Positions 6,424-14,763 of a stretch of 15,907 nt of DNA are shown one piece after another (position 1 is the stretch's first letter; each line of letters begins with the position of its first letter). The stretch is from contig JWZX01001641.1 in the NCBI GenBank assembly GCA_001275005.1, positions 1 through 15,907 of the forward strand. Reading direction: 5' to 3'. Source of the DNA: Chrysochromulina tobinii. Lineage: Eukaryota; Haptophyta; Prymnesiales; Chrysochromulinaceae. A program made the translations under genes and the position numbers. The notes below the pieces were generated by a model. That model made no database searches, had not been told where the DNA came from, and worked only from the letters and a program-made list of their open reading frames with translations.

Positions 6424-9126
6424 ATGGATAGGCCCACGCTGCTTCTGGACGCTGCACTCGGCTTCTCGTTGCAACGGATCCTGGACACAGGGCCTTCATC
6501 GATTGAGCATTTGGTAAACCAGCCCTCACGCCAATGGCGGCCATCTGCATCGCTCGTGCAGCTCAACATGCTTCCTGTCCAGCCTCACCGGCAGCCGTTA
6601 TCTGCGCCGGCGAGCAGGCCATCATCTGCTCCCATCGCGAACAGGCCCATATCTGCGCCTGCTCGAGCGCATCAGCGACGAACGCCTCCTTCGGTGTTCA
6701 TCAGCAGAGAGACGCGGAGCAACCTGACGGTTGCATTTGAGGCGGACAGCCTCATTGCAAACGCCGCGGCTGAATCCCGAGGCTTGGTCCAGTTCAAGCA
6801 GCACCGGTCTGCCTCGCTGCTGGTTGCAGCTCCGCCATCTTCGCGTGCTCGTGCGTCTCAGCTACGGACGTCACATTCGGCATCTAGCAAGCTGACGACG
6901 CGAGCGGTTGCACTTGAGGGATTGGCGACGCCCAGCCCCTCAGCGAGCTCCGCCGGCATGGACGCGACGCTGCAGGGGGTGGCCGGTACCGACTCGGGCA
7001 GCTACAGTGCAAGCACTGCGGCTGCATGGGCAGCCAACGGCGTGCTCCAGCTCAAGCAGCCCCAACACGCAACGCCGCTGGTTGCAGAGCTTCTGCGTCG
7101 CAAAAGTAATGTGCGGGGCAATGTGCTGACTCAGCCGGCATCTGCCATGTTTCTCAGAGGGAAACTTCAGTCTCCTCGCCGGTCTTCTATATTGTGCCGG
7201 CCATCGTCGGTCTCCTCGATCCGATCGCTGGACAGAACGTCACTGAGTCGGCGACGTCCGCCGTCTGCCTGCAGTACGAGACCGAGCTCGCCGTTCTCGG
7301 CCTCATCGGCAGATTCTGATCAGCTGGAGAAGACAGCTGCCGCTGTTTGCATCCAAAAGCGTGTGCGCGGCAGATCCGACCGAATGAGACTCACGGCCAA
7401 CGGCTGGCAGACGTCCACCTGCTCGCCTATGGTCTGGCGTGGCGATGGTGAGCTGGGCGATTCTGATCACGCTCCGTCACGCTTCGGGAGGTCCGACACA
7501 AAGTCGCCGTTCGCCACTCACCAGCTTCATCGCCAACAGAGCAGCCTAGAAAATAGATATCTGGCGCCAATGGTCGAGCTGTCGTCAACTGCGCCGACGT
7601 GGTGGAGAGCACCCGAACCGCACTTGCAGCAAGCGAAAGCATTTGACTTACGGCAAAAGACTGGGTGGCAGAGCGCGAGCAGAGCACTCGATTCGCTTGA
7701 GGATGACATCACGAGCCTCTCGAAGGCTTACGCGTTCCGGGTGTACCGAGGACGCCTCGAGCGCAACCGATACATTGTGCCGCATGTCCTGCAGAAAGCC
7801 AAGGTGTACAAGGCGGGAAAAGTGATTGTGAAGGAGGCCCCTCCACCGCCACCCGAACCCGAAAAGGAGGCTTGGAGCCTTGAGCAATCCATTTGGGCTC
7901 CCCGCAAGAAATGGTGCGATGCGCTCGACTTCTGGGACACAGATGAGGTGGAGCGCAAGAAATTCGAATGGATCTGGCAAACGTCGCGGCAGGAGCAGGG
8001 TCTGGACAAGCTGATCATGCTCCACGATGATGCCGGCGGCGTCGATGAGGACGGGGACGGTACGCCTGATGAGATCGAGGAAGTGGGCGACGTGCTCTGG
8101 GATTTGCACGACCTTATTTTCTGCGCGTATGACTACTACTGTGGCTGCGGCAAGAATATACAGTCGATGGCCTTGAACCAGTGGACCGACTTTATCGAGG
8201 ACTGCAAGCTCGTCGACAGGAAGTCCAAGTTTTGCAAGAAGGCGGACATCGACAGGCTATTTATCACCGTGGACTCGCGGATGGGCAAGCCATCCAAGCA
8301 GCTGAGCCGGATCGAGTTTCTCGCCGCGCTGGTGCACCTGGGCATCAACAGGTACGTGCTTCCAGGTGTGGTCTCGGATGTGTCAGAAGCACTGTCCAAG
8401 CTGCTGCAAGAGGATGTAGAAGCGCGCCTCCCAGCGGAGATTTTTGAAGAGGCGAATCACTTTCGAACCCACTTTTGCTATCGGGAGGACGTGAGCGAAA
8501 CCCTTGCGAAGCATGAGGTGTCCCTTCGCCGACTGTTCATGGGCATCAGCGCCTCTGATGGTGGCGAGGTCGGCCAGAAGCACATGGCGAGCCTCTGCAG
8601 CTTCAGCGAGTGGCAGATGTTCGTCAAACTGTGCAAGCTCATCGGTCCCGACCTGACCGAGCGGGATGCGAAGTTGAGCTTTGCGTGGGCCCGGATGGCG
8701 GTCATCAATGGAGCGAGCGAGCAAGGCGCCGTCAAGGAGTCGAACTTGCCCTTCGAGGGTTTCTTGGAGGCGTGCTGTCGACTCGCTGTGCTCAAGTCCC
8801 TCCCGACCGACGCCGAGATCGAAGCGTCTTCATCGGCCGATGCCGGTTTGCACATCCGGCACTTGATCGCTACGGACGAGGTCGCGTACAACGAGCTGGT
8901 CGCCTCGCGCTCCTCGCCGTGGCCCGGAAGCTTCAGAGAACCCAAGCAAGAGCCAGCCCGGTGCGTCGAACACATAATCATGATGCTTATCCGAACGGTG
9001 CAAGGCGGACCGGGCGCGACCGGGCCGTGTGGGAGCGGAAGCAAGCAAGAAAAGATCTCCAATGCTATGGAGCTATCGCAAGCTGATGTCAAGCTTTTCT
9101 GCAAGATATTCGCGAATAAGGCATAG
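6424..9126 (+). CDS. IQ-motif and EF-hand-like protein, family unknown
   Basis: An intronless 900-residue protein. The ATG at 6424 sits in a strong GCCATGG context; the frame extends eight codons upstream but only to a TTG. The N-terminal 300 residues are Ser/Ala/Arg/Pro-rich and probably disordered. They contain three clustered SAP motifs (QPLSAP 57-62, RPSSAP 65-70, RPISAP 74-79) and an internal similarity (GLVQFKQ...LVA, 120-134, and GVLQLKQ...LVA, 206-221). A textbook IQ motif, IQKRVRGRSDR, lies at 310-320 and predicts calmodulin or EF-hand light chain binding. A proline run is at 473-477. A perfect 12-residue EF-hand loop, DEDGDGTPDEIE (541-552), precedes a Trp/Tyr/Cys-rich globular part (LWDLHDLIFCAYDYY, then QWTDFIEDCKLVDRK) that continues to the end. 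I do not recognise that C-terminal domain. Calcium-linked binding is inferred; a ciliary or cytoskeletal role is only a guess from the RPxSAP motifs. Confidence 0.85.
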   Translation: MDRPTLLLDAALGFSLQRILDTGPSSIEHLVNQPSRQWRPSASLVQLNMLPVQPHRQPLSAPASRPSSAPIANRPISAPARAHQRRTPPSVFISRETRSNLTVAFEADSLIANAAAESRGLVQFKQHRSASLLVAAPPSSRARASQLRTSHSASSKLTTRAVALEGLATPSPSASSAGMDATLQGVAGTDSGSYSASTAAAWAANGVLQLKQPQHATPLVAELLRRKSNVRGNVLTQPASAMFLRGKLQSPRRSSILCRPSSVSSIRSLDRTSLSRRRPPSACSTRPSSPFSASSADSDQLEKTAAAVCIQKRVRGRSDRMRLTANGWQTSTCSPMVWRGDGELGDSDHAPSRFGRSDTKSPFATHQLHRQQSSLENRYLAPMVELSSTAPTWWRAPEPHLQQAKAFDLRQKTGWQSASRALDSLEDDITSLSKAYAFRVYRGRLERNRYIVPHVLQKAKVYKAGKVIVKEAPPPPPEPEKEAWSLEQSIWAPRKKWCDALDFWDTDEVERKKFEWIWQTSRQEQGLDKLIMLHDDAGGVDEDGDGTPDEIEEVGDVLWDLHDLIFCAYDYYCGCGKNIQSMALNQWTDFIEDCKLVDRKSKFCKKADIDRLFITVDSRMGKPSKQLSRIEFLAALVHLGINRYVLPGVVSDVSEALSKLLQEDVEARLPAEIFEEANHFRTHFCYREDVSETLAKHEVSLRRLFMGISASDGGEVGQKHMASLCSFSEWQMFVKLCKLIGPDLTERDAKLSFAWARMAVINGASEQGAVKESNLPFEGFLEACCRLAVLKSLPTDAEIEASSSADAGLHIRHLIATDEVAYNELVASRSSPWPGSFREPKQEPARCVEHIIMMLIRTVQGGPGATGPCGSGSKQEKISNAMELSQADVKLFCKIFANKA

Positions 9127-9417
9127 CGGCTGTGCTCTGGTTTAGGCTAGTCCACTTTGTGTACGGCGACCCTGCCGCATTCGTAGGAAAGTAGCGTAAG
9201 CGCACACGCCGACGCGGCTCGTGCGTATCGAATACATGTGGTAGCATTCAATCATCGGTACACGGGATCTACATCTGGTCAAAACTATACTGTCACTAGT
9301 AACGAAGCCGTACGGGGGCAACCGGGGCATCGCTCTCCAGTGCGTAACGAGTGTACTGGGCATTTTCCAGTGCGTGTCGTGAACTGGTCTTCTCCAGCTC
9401 GATTCGAGGCAGCCTCT

Positions 9418-10035
9418 TCAGGCTCCCGTGCGCTCGTTATCCAGGAAGGCGGCGAGCAGCTGTAGGTTCGGGGTGCTCAGTAGCTCCGCGTGAGGCTCCG
9501 CGTCGCGCGCCATGTATCCACTCATCGCGCGCGCGCCCACGACCTCTGACACAGTTGGGTTTCCTCGCGTCAGCGCGTCGAGGGATGCAAATTCGGCAGC
9601 GGACGCCGCAGGGGCCGACGCCGCACCACCCTCAGGCAAGGCTGAGTCACCACCAAACAGCGATCTGCGCAACGAGCGATTGTCCTCCAGTAATCGTGCC
9701 AGTACGAGCTTCTTCGAGTGCACCTCTCGCTCCACCTCTTGCAAATGTTGATGCAGCAGCAGCGCCCACTTCATGTGCACGGTGGCTTGCCCGCCTGAAG
9801 CCACGTTGCCACTGAGTGAATCTCGAGCTGCATGCTCTACTTGGTCCCAGAGTCTCTTGGTTCCCCTGCTCTCCTCTGAAGCTGAAGCGTCTGACGAATC
9901 GCGCTTGGGTGCGCATTTAGCAGCACCGGACGCCATCCTCGACGCGTGCAGTGCTGCGCGCGCGCGCGCGCGCTGCGCTGCTCCTGGTCGGCCCCTTGAA
10001 GAGTCCCTCAAAGGTTTGTTCATACTGTTCTTCAT
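9418..10035 (-). CDS. Hypothetical short coiled-coil protein
   Basis: A 205-residue protein on the minus strand, read from the ATG at 10035 (context CACCATGA, stronger than the frame's earlier ATG at 10110, which would add 25 residues). The N-terminal 60 residues are basic and Ser/Arg-rich. Residues about 88-126 form a likely amphipathic coiled coil (LLLHQHLQEVEREVHSKKL, then LVLARLLEDNRSLRRSL) resembling a leucine zipper, but no canonical bZIP basic region precedes it. A Gly/Ala/Pro linker follows, then a helix-prone tail (LLSTPNLQLLAAFLD). No family is recognised. It converges tail-to-tail with the IQ/EF-hand gene, 291 bp apart. The opposite strand has an open frame over only part of this span and looks less protein-like. 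Moderately sure this is a real gene. Confidence 0.55.
   Translation of the reverse strand: MKNSMNKPLRDSSRGRPGAAQRARARAALHASRMASGAAKCAPKRDSSDASASEESRGTKRLWDQVEHAARDSLSGNVASGGQATVHMKWALLLHQHLQEVEREVHSKKLVLARLLEDNRSLRRSLFGGDSALPEGGAASAPAASAAEFASLDALTRGNPTVSEVVGARAMSGYMARDAEPHAELLSTPNLQLLAAFLDNERTGA
9956..9973. repeat. (GC)9 dinucleotide run inside the coiled-coil gene
   Basis: Eighteen bases of alternating G and C encode the RARARA stretch near residue 22-27 of the minus-strand coiled-coil protein. Alternating GC is prone to slippage and to Z-DNA. Confidence 0.9.
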
Positions 10036-10542
10036 GGTGACAACGTAATGGACTCTCGAATTACCCCCTCGAGACACATGCAGGCGTAGAGCTGAGAAAC
10101 AGCCAAACAAGAGAAAGTGCGGCGAGACCCACGAATAAACTCGGGAGGGAGGGCGCCCGCCGACATGCCCTCACATTGGCGGTGAACCCCCAGATGGGCG
10201 AGCCAAGGGGCAACGAGTAGATTGTATCGTCGCCCCCCCTGAAGAGACGCAGACTCCGTCCGTCCTCCCGACCGCGCAGTTGAGAATTACAAAGAATTCA
10301 AAGAATTACAAAACGAGGCAGCACTGTGTTTGCTGTTTCGTCTGTGAGCCGGAGCTTTCGCAAGGTGAGGTCAGTGCGACCTCCAACTCAATCTTCTTCA
10401 CGGCGCCGGGCGGGCCGCCTGGCCCACACGATGCACGAACTCAGTCTACAGTACCTGTTCAGTAATAGCCGGGGAAGCGGTGTCGGTGCGGAGGTCACCG
10501 GCCTTATAAACCTCCACGCTCGTTATCTGCACTTATTGGGGG
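10036..10542. other. Spacer upstream of the coiled-coil gene
   Basis: This 507-bp stretch lies between two minus-strand genes. It shows an AT-rich patch with repeated AAAGAATT (about 10284-10313) and a TTATAAA on the plus strand at 10504 (TTTATAA on the minus strand), far from the coiled-coil ATG. No gene is convincing. A TATA function for the latter would need a long leader or a leader intron. Confidence 0.5.
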
Positions 10543-10987
10543 CTAGCTGGGAAAGGCAATTGGCCTTCGGAGCCCGGCTGCCGTCACAACAGGCTGCACC
10601 TCCGCGCACGACGTGTACATGGGCTCACCGCTGCTGATCTTGGTATAGAATGCTTGCGCCTCACGGCCTGGCACACAGAGAGAAGCGCATTGAGGCACGG
10701 CGCGGATCAGAGAGCGCAGCACGGTACACGCGAGAGTGTGCGTACGGGAGAGCGAGCGCACCCTTGTTCATTCCCGTCCTCCTCGCCTTAGCCTGCTTGG
10801 TCTCGAAGTCGCCCTTCTTCTTGAGCCATCGCGCAAAAGGCCAGCCGTCCCTCGAGAGTCGCGGCCATCCGACATGTGGTTTTTTAGGGATGGTGTGGCC
10901 GACCATGCCGCGCGTCGCTAGCCGAAGCGCCGCGGCTGCCACCGCGGTGCTGCGCGTGGTGGCAGATCGGAGCAATGCAGCGAACAT
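10543..10987 (-). CDS. Small two-exon protein with mitochondrial-type N-terminus, family unknown
   Basis: Modelled as complement(join(10543..10667, 10762..10987)), 116 residues. The ATG at 10985-10987 opens MFAALLRSATTRSTAVAAAA, rich in Ala, Arg, Ser and Thr without acidic residues, like a mitochondrial presequence. A conserved-looking basic/aromatic part follows (IPKKPHVGWPRLSRDGWPF at 33-51, then ARWLKKKGDFETK). The first exon ends at 10762 before GTGCGC; the intron (94 nt) ends CTGTGTGCCAG, and the joined codon G-GC gives MNKG-REAQAFYTKISSG, which keeps frame to a TAG at 10543-10545. Without splicing the frame reads into less protein-like sequence. GGTGAGCC within exon 2 could serve as a further donor, so the last ~30 residues are less sure. 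It is divergent from the DEAD-box gene. Function unknown; a respiratory-chain or mitoribosomal subunit is possible but not shown. Confidence 0.55.
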
Positions 10988-11154
10988 TCCCGTGCCCTGT
11001 TCACGAACTTTGACGCTCACGGCAAATCAGTGCGGAATGTGCCGCTGGACGTAACCGCCAATGGGGGGCAGACCATTACTTCTAAAACTCTCGTTTTCTC
11101 CCCGGAATCTGCGACGACGTCGACTACCGGAGGCGGACTTGACTTTCGACATCC
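10988..11154. promoter_or_regulatory. Shared divergent upstream region with a CCAAT-type motif
   Basis: Only 167 bp separate the ATG of the minus-strand small protein from the ATG of the DEAD-box helicase, so both promoters must lie here or overlap the genes. CCGCCAATGG at 11055-11064 is a CCAAT-box-like sequence about 90 bp before the helicase start. No TATA box is evident. The promoter role is inferred from position. Confidence 0.45.
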
Positions 11155-12768
11155 ATGGGAAAGGACGGCGTGGAGATGACGAAGGAGGAGAAGGCGGCGA
11201 AGAAGGCAAAGAAGGAGGCCAAACGCGCGCTGGAGGCGGCAGAGGAGGAGAGGGCGGCCAAGAAGGCCAAGACGGACGACGACTTGTCGCCCACAAAGGA
11301 GGGTAAGGAGGAGAAGGCCGCTAAGAAGGCCGCAAAGGAGGAGAAGAAGGCAAAGAAGGAGGGCAAGGCGGCCAAGGCGACCGAAGCTGCCCCAGCCGCC
11401 GACGCCGACGCCGGGTTCACGACCTTTGCTGCGACGCCGTTTGCGCCTGCTGTGAAGAATGCGCTGTCGTCCGGCTACAGCTCACCCACCTCGATCCAGA
11501 CGCACGCATGGCCGGCGGCGCTGACAGGCCGTGACCTGATCGCGATTGCGAAGACGGGTTCAGGCAAGACCCTCGCGTTCCTGCTGCCCTTGCTGCATCG
11601 TATGAGCACGGGCGCTGACGGCGGCGGCGGCCGTAGCAGTGGCGCCGGCGCGGCGGTGGCGGTGCGCGCGCTCGTCATGTCTCCCACTCGTGAACTCGCC
11701 TCTCAGATTCACGCAGAGGGCGAGCGCTTCGGAAAGCTGCTCGGCGTGCCCACCGCCGTCGTGTACGGCGGCACGCCCGTGCGTGAGCAGAAGGCGGCGC
11801 TTCTCGCGAAGCCGCCCAGCTTGCTAGTGGCGACGCCAGGCCGTCTGGTCGACTTGCTTGACCAGCAACTCATCTGGCTGGGAGATTGCAAGGCCATTGT
11901 GCTCGACGAGGCAGATCGTCTGCTGGACATGGGCTTTGAGCCGCAGCTCAAGAAGACCTTCAGCGCGCTGCCCGAGGCACGCCAGACCCTCCTCTTCTCC
12001 GCCACGTGGCCCAAGACCGTGCGTAAGCTCGCCTCCAAATACCTCAAGGAGGGCGAGGGCACGAAGCACCTCTTCCTCGGCGGCGGCGACGCGGCGCAAA
12101 CGAAAGACGGCAGCAGCGACGCTGCTGGCGGCGGCGCCGGCGCCGGCGCCGGCGGCAGCGCGGCGGCGGCGGCGGCGGCCGAGGCGGCATGTGAACTCTC
12201 GGCCAACACAGCGGTCAGCCAAGCCTTCGTACATGCTACTGACGATGAGAAGGATGCGAAGCTGTATCAATCGCTATGTGAGCTTGAGGAGGGGGCGCGG
12301 GTCATCGTCTTCGCCAACACGAAGCGGCGCGTCGACAACCTAGCCAAGACCTTTGCCGAGTTTGGCACGTGCGCCATCCACGGCGACAAGCAGCAGAAAG
12401 ATCGTGAAAGCGCTCTCGCGGCCTTCATCGCCAACAAGGCTCCCCTCATGGTAGCGACCGACGTGGCGGCGCGAGGACTCGACATCAAATTGGTGACACA
12501 CGTGTACAACTACGACATGGCGCGCGACGTCGAGTCTTATGTGCATCGCATCGGGCGCACGGGGCGCGCGGGGGCCTTGGGCAAGGCGATCACGTTTTGG
12601 AACCCGGATTACGACAAGGAGTGCGCGCCTGCTCTCATCCGCATTGCACGCAAGGCTGGGCAGCCGGTGCCTGACTGGCTCGCGAAGCACGAGAACGCGA
12701 AGGCTACGAAGCTGTGGAACGTCGACAAGGCGGACAAGGAGGCGGAGGCGCTGCTCATGGGCGCGTGA
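11155..12768 (+). CDS. DEAD-box ATP-dependent RNA helicase, DBP3/DDX5-like
   Basis: Intronless, 537 residues, ATG in a good context (ATCCATGG). An ATP-dependent RNA-unwinding enzyme with all superfamily motifs: Q motif (PTSIQ, 111-115), motif I AKTGSGKT (132-139), Ia PTRELA (177-182), GG (205-206), Ib TPGR (227-230), II DEAD (251-254), III SAT (282-284), IV VIVFAN (383-388), V ATDVAARGLD (434-443) and VI HRIGRTGR (464-471). The first 80 residues are Lys/Ala/Glu-rich (repeats of KKAKKE type), like the basic tail of nucleolar ribosome-biogenesis helicases such as Dbp3, which suggests a nucleolar pre-rRNA role. Odd: a Gly/Ala/Ser low-complexity insertion (about 309-346) lies between the two RecA-like domains, encoded by GGC/GCG repeats near 12076-12186. 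Family certain; the exact orthologue group is inferred. Confidence 0.95.
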   Translation: MGKDGVEMTKEEKAAKKAKKEAKRALEAAEEERAAKKAKTDDDLSPTKEGKEEKAAKKAAKEEKKAKKEGKAAKATEAAPAADADAGFTTFAATPFAPAVKNALSSGYSSPTSIQTHAWPAALTGRDLIAIAKTGSGKTLAFLLPLLHRMSTGADGGGGRSSGAGAAVAVRALVMSPTRELASQIHAEGERFGKLLGVPTAVVYGGTPVREQKAALLAKPPSLLVATPGRLVDLLDQQLIWLGDCKAIVLDEADRLLDMGFEPQLKKTFSALPEARQTLLFSATWPKTVRKLASKYLKEGEGTKHLFLGGGDAAQTKDGSSDAAGGGAGAGAGGSAAAAAAAEAACELSANTAVSQAFVHATDDEKDAKLYQSLCELEEGARVIVFANTKRRVDNLAKTFAEFGTCAIHGDKQQKDRESALAAFIANKAPLMVATDVAARGLDIKLVTHVYNYDMARDVESYVHRIGRTGRAGALGKAITFWNPDYDKECAPALIRIARKAGQPVPDWLAKHENAKATKLWNVDKADKEAEALLMGA

Positions 12769-13374
12769 GGGTGGCGCAATGGCGTGGGCGTAGCCCAGAT
12801 CAAGCTGGCAGACCGTCGTCTGGGTATTGTGCAGTGTCAGTCAGTGTGCGGTGTGATTTTGGTTGCGAGCGTGCACATAATGTCTGTCTCCAGGCAGGGC
12901 GTGGCGAAAATGAGCAATCGAGATATTATAACGATTTACGAACGTGTAACGATTTTTTATCGACGTTAACCGTCTTCGTATACGATCGGATATATATTAC
13001 ATGGACGATATAAAAAAGCCCCGCGCCACGACGACGCGAGTGCGTTACATAATTTAATGGCGCTTGGCCCGGTCGCCCCGGCGCAACGCGCCCATGAACG
13101 CGCCGCACGGCGGGATCGGGCGTGTGGTGTCGTTTGATTATCAAGTAGTTTTGATGGCGGATTGTCGAGCGACAGACCGCAGTGCGGTGCTGCGGTGTCC
13201 GTACCGCACACGCCCCACACAAGCCCCCCACACAACGAGGGGCGCCCGGCGAAGGTACCCCTGATCTCCCACGTCCCAGCCAGACCCCGGAGAAGCGCAC
13301 GGCAAGACAAGAGCCTCGCACACGAAGCACAGACCACAGTTTCTGACCCCGCCCTGCAAGGGAGAGTTGCCGGG
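12769..13374. other. Spacer between convergent genes
   Basis: This 606-bp stretch lies between the 3' ends of the helicase (+) and the GARP factor (-). An AT-rich island (about 12918-13018, with GGATATATATTAC and GATATAAAAAAG) stands out from the GC-rich surroundings and probably holds 3' processing signals. Open frames here give Arg/Cys-rich translations without domains. No gene is called. Confidence 0.55.
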
Positions 13375-14763
13375 CTAGGGCGCTTCGACTGAGGCGCCGC
13401 CTGAGGCGCCGCCTGTGGCGCCGCCCGGGCACGCCCGCTTGCTCGGCGCCTCGTAGAAGATGCACACGCGCCACTTGACGCGAGTGGGGTTGCTTGGGTT
13501 CTTGGCCGCGCCGCCCAGGTTCACAGGCCTGCGCTGGCTTGGCCGCGTCTTGGCTGGTGCAGCAGCCTTGGCATCGAGGCTGCCGGCAGGCAGGGGTCGT
13601 TCACACTCCTTGTTCACATCCGGCCCCATCGGCAACCAGAGGCGCTCAGGCCCCGGCATCTGCGCCAGCAGCGCAGCCGCCGGCGCCATGTTGGGCGCGC
13701 TGGGCATGTAGCCATCAGGAGCTGTCGCGTTGAAATGGTAGGCTGCGGGCGGCGCGTAGGTGGCAGAAGCGGGCGCAAAGGTGTCGGGAGCGGGCGCCAT
13801 GGCGGGCGCAAAGGTGTCGGCTGCGGGCGCCATGGTGGGCGCGTAGTAGGCGGTGAGGGCGGGCGTGTGAGCGTCAGTCGCGGGCGCGCAAGATCTGCTT
13901 TGGGTGCCATGGGTGCCATGGTGTTGTCCAGCCGCCGCTGCGCAATAGCTGGCGGCGCAGGCGGCGGCATGGGTGCCGTGCGCGGGCACGTAGTCTGTGG
14001 ATGCTTGAGCAGTGCAGGCGGCGGTCGCGGGCGCGGTCGCGGGCGCGTCCACCATGAATGGCGCAATCGGAGCCGAGCCATTCAGTTGGGTGATGAATGG
14101 CGCAATCGGCGCCGAGCCATTCAGTTGGGCGGCCGAGAGCCCAGCCGAGAGCAAGGGACTCGCCACCCCCTTGGCGAGAGCGGCGTTCGCGTGCCCGTAC
14201 TCGAGCAGCACGAGAGGCTTGAAGGACGTAGAGCTGGTGCTGCCGACCGCCTTGGGCAGCACGAGGGTCTTGGACCAGGTCTTCGAGGGCGCGGTCAGCA
14301 TCATCTGGGAGGGCGTCTCGGTCCCTGTGTTGGAGGGAATGACGCCCTGCGCGGTCGCACGCTCGCAGAGTGTCTTGCACCACATCTCATCCTGCCCAGA
14401 CAGCATACCGAGCGCACCGAGAGCCGCCTCGGTGTCGTCCCTGGTGGCCTGCAGCTTGGCGCGGTACTTTTGTAGATGCGATCGGACAATATCCTTTCGG
14501 AGCCCGGGCACCTTCATATGGTCGAGGAACATCTGGGGCTTCGCAGCCTCAACACCTACCATGTCGATCACCTCTCGGAACTTTGCCTGGATCTCGCGAG
14601 TCCAGAAGAAGCGCACCTTTTTCTGCTTGTGCTTGCCGCTCTCGACCGACACGACTTCAACTAGAGCCTCTCCGCACACGAGGTCGTCTTTGTGTCGCAC
14701 AATCGACAAGCCGTCGTCCTCAATGAGGTCGTCGAGGTGGTCGGTGGACGACGATTCCGACAT
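13375..14763 (-). CDS. GARP-type Myb (SHLQKYR) transcription factor
   Basis: Intronless, 462 residues. One Myb-like DNA-binding domain at about 48-104 matches the GARP/G2-like B-motif: KKVRFFWTREIQAKFREVI (48-66) with the first helix Trp, a middle part with AAKP and FLDHMKVPGL (79-88), and the signature IVRSHLQKYR (92-101). The family binds DNA in the nucleus; members include PHR/PSR1, Golden2-like and type-B response regulators. No receiver domain or clear MYB-CC coiled coil is visible here, so the subgroup is open. The N-terminus is acidic and Ser-rich (possible activation region). The C-terminal two thirds are Ala/Pro/Thr-rich with tandem duplications (13391-13426, 13769-13834, 14054-14131). 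The last 60 residues turn basic, with an RRPVNLGG...RVKWRVCIFYEAP segment that looks more ordered. Regulation is not visible. Confidence 0.85.
   Translation of the reverse strand: MSESSSTDHLDDLIEDDGLSIVRHKDDLVCGEALVEVVSVESGKHKQKKVRFFWTREIQAKFREVIDMVGVEAAKPQMFLDHMKVPGLRKDIVRSHLQKYRAKLQATRDDTEAALGALGMLSGQDEMWCKTLCERATAQGVIPSNTGTETPSQMMLTAPSKTWSKTLVLPKAVGSTSSTSFKPLVLLEYGHANAALAKGVASPLLSAGLSAAQLNGSAPIAPFITQLNGSAPIAPFMVDAPATAPATAACTAQASTDYVPAHGTHAAACAASYCAAAAGQHHGTHGTQSRSCAPATDAHTPALTAYYAPTMAPAADTFAPAMAPAPDTFAPASATYAPPAAYHFNATAPDGYMPSAPNMAPAAALLAQMPGPERLWLPMGPDVNKECERPLPAGSLDAKAAAPAKTRPSQRRPVNLGGAAKNPSNPTRVKWRVCIFYEAPSKRACPGGATGGASGGASVEAP
13391..13426. repeat. Three 12-bp tandem units in the GARP gene 3' end
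   Basis: GAGGCGCCGCCT occurs twice exactly (13391-13402, 13403-13414), then once as GTGGCGCCGCCC. The minus strand reads these as GGAT-GGAS-GGAS just before the stop codon. Confidence 0.9.
13769..13834. repeat. 33-bp tandem repeat in the GARP coding region
   Basis: Two 33-bp units (13769-13801 and 13802-13834) differ only in two bases. They encode an 11-residue repeat in the Ala/Pro-rich tail (APADTFAPAM type). The unit length keeps frame, and neighbouring weaker copies suggest repeated slippage. Confidence 0.85.
14054..14131. repeat. 39-bp tandem repeat in the GARP coding region
   Basis: Two 39-bp units (14054-14092 and 14093-14131) are nearly identical. They encode the 13-residue repeat containing QLNGSAPIAPF, at about residues 213-237 of the minus-strand protein. 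Confidence 0.9.

Noticed and set aside
8478-9104. 208-codon minus-strand open frame opposite the IQ/EF-hand gene
   Set aside because: The plus strand here is continuous with the conserved-looking C-terminal part; the minus frame is an antisense shadow.
10661-11020. Unspliced 119-residue version of the small minus-strand protein
   Set aside because: Its first codon is GTG, and the part after 10762 is less protein-like than the spliced alternative.
12926-13474. 182-codon minus-strand open frame downstream of the GARP stop
   Set aside because: It starts inside the GARP coding region in another frame and is Arg/Cys-rich without motifs.
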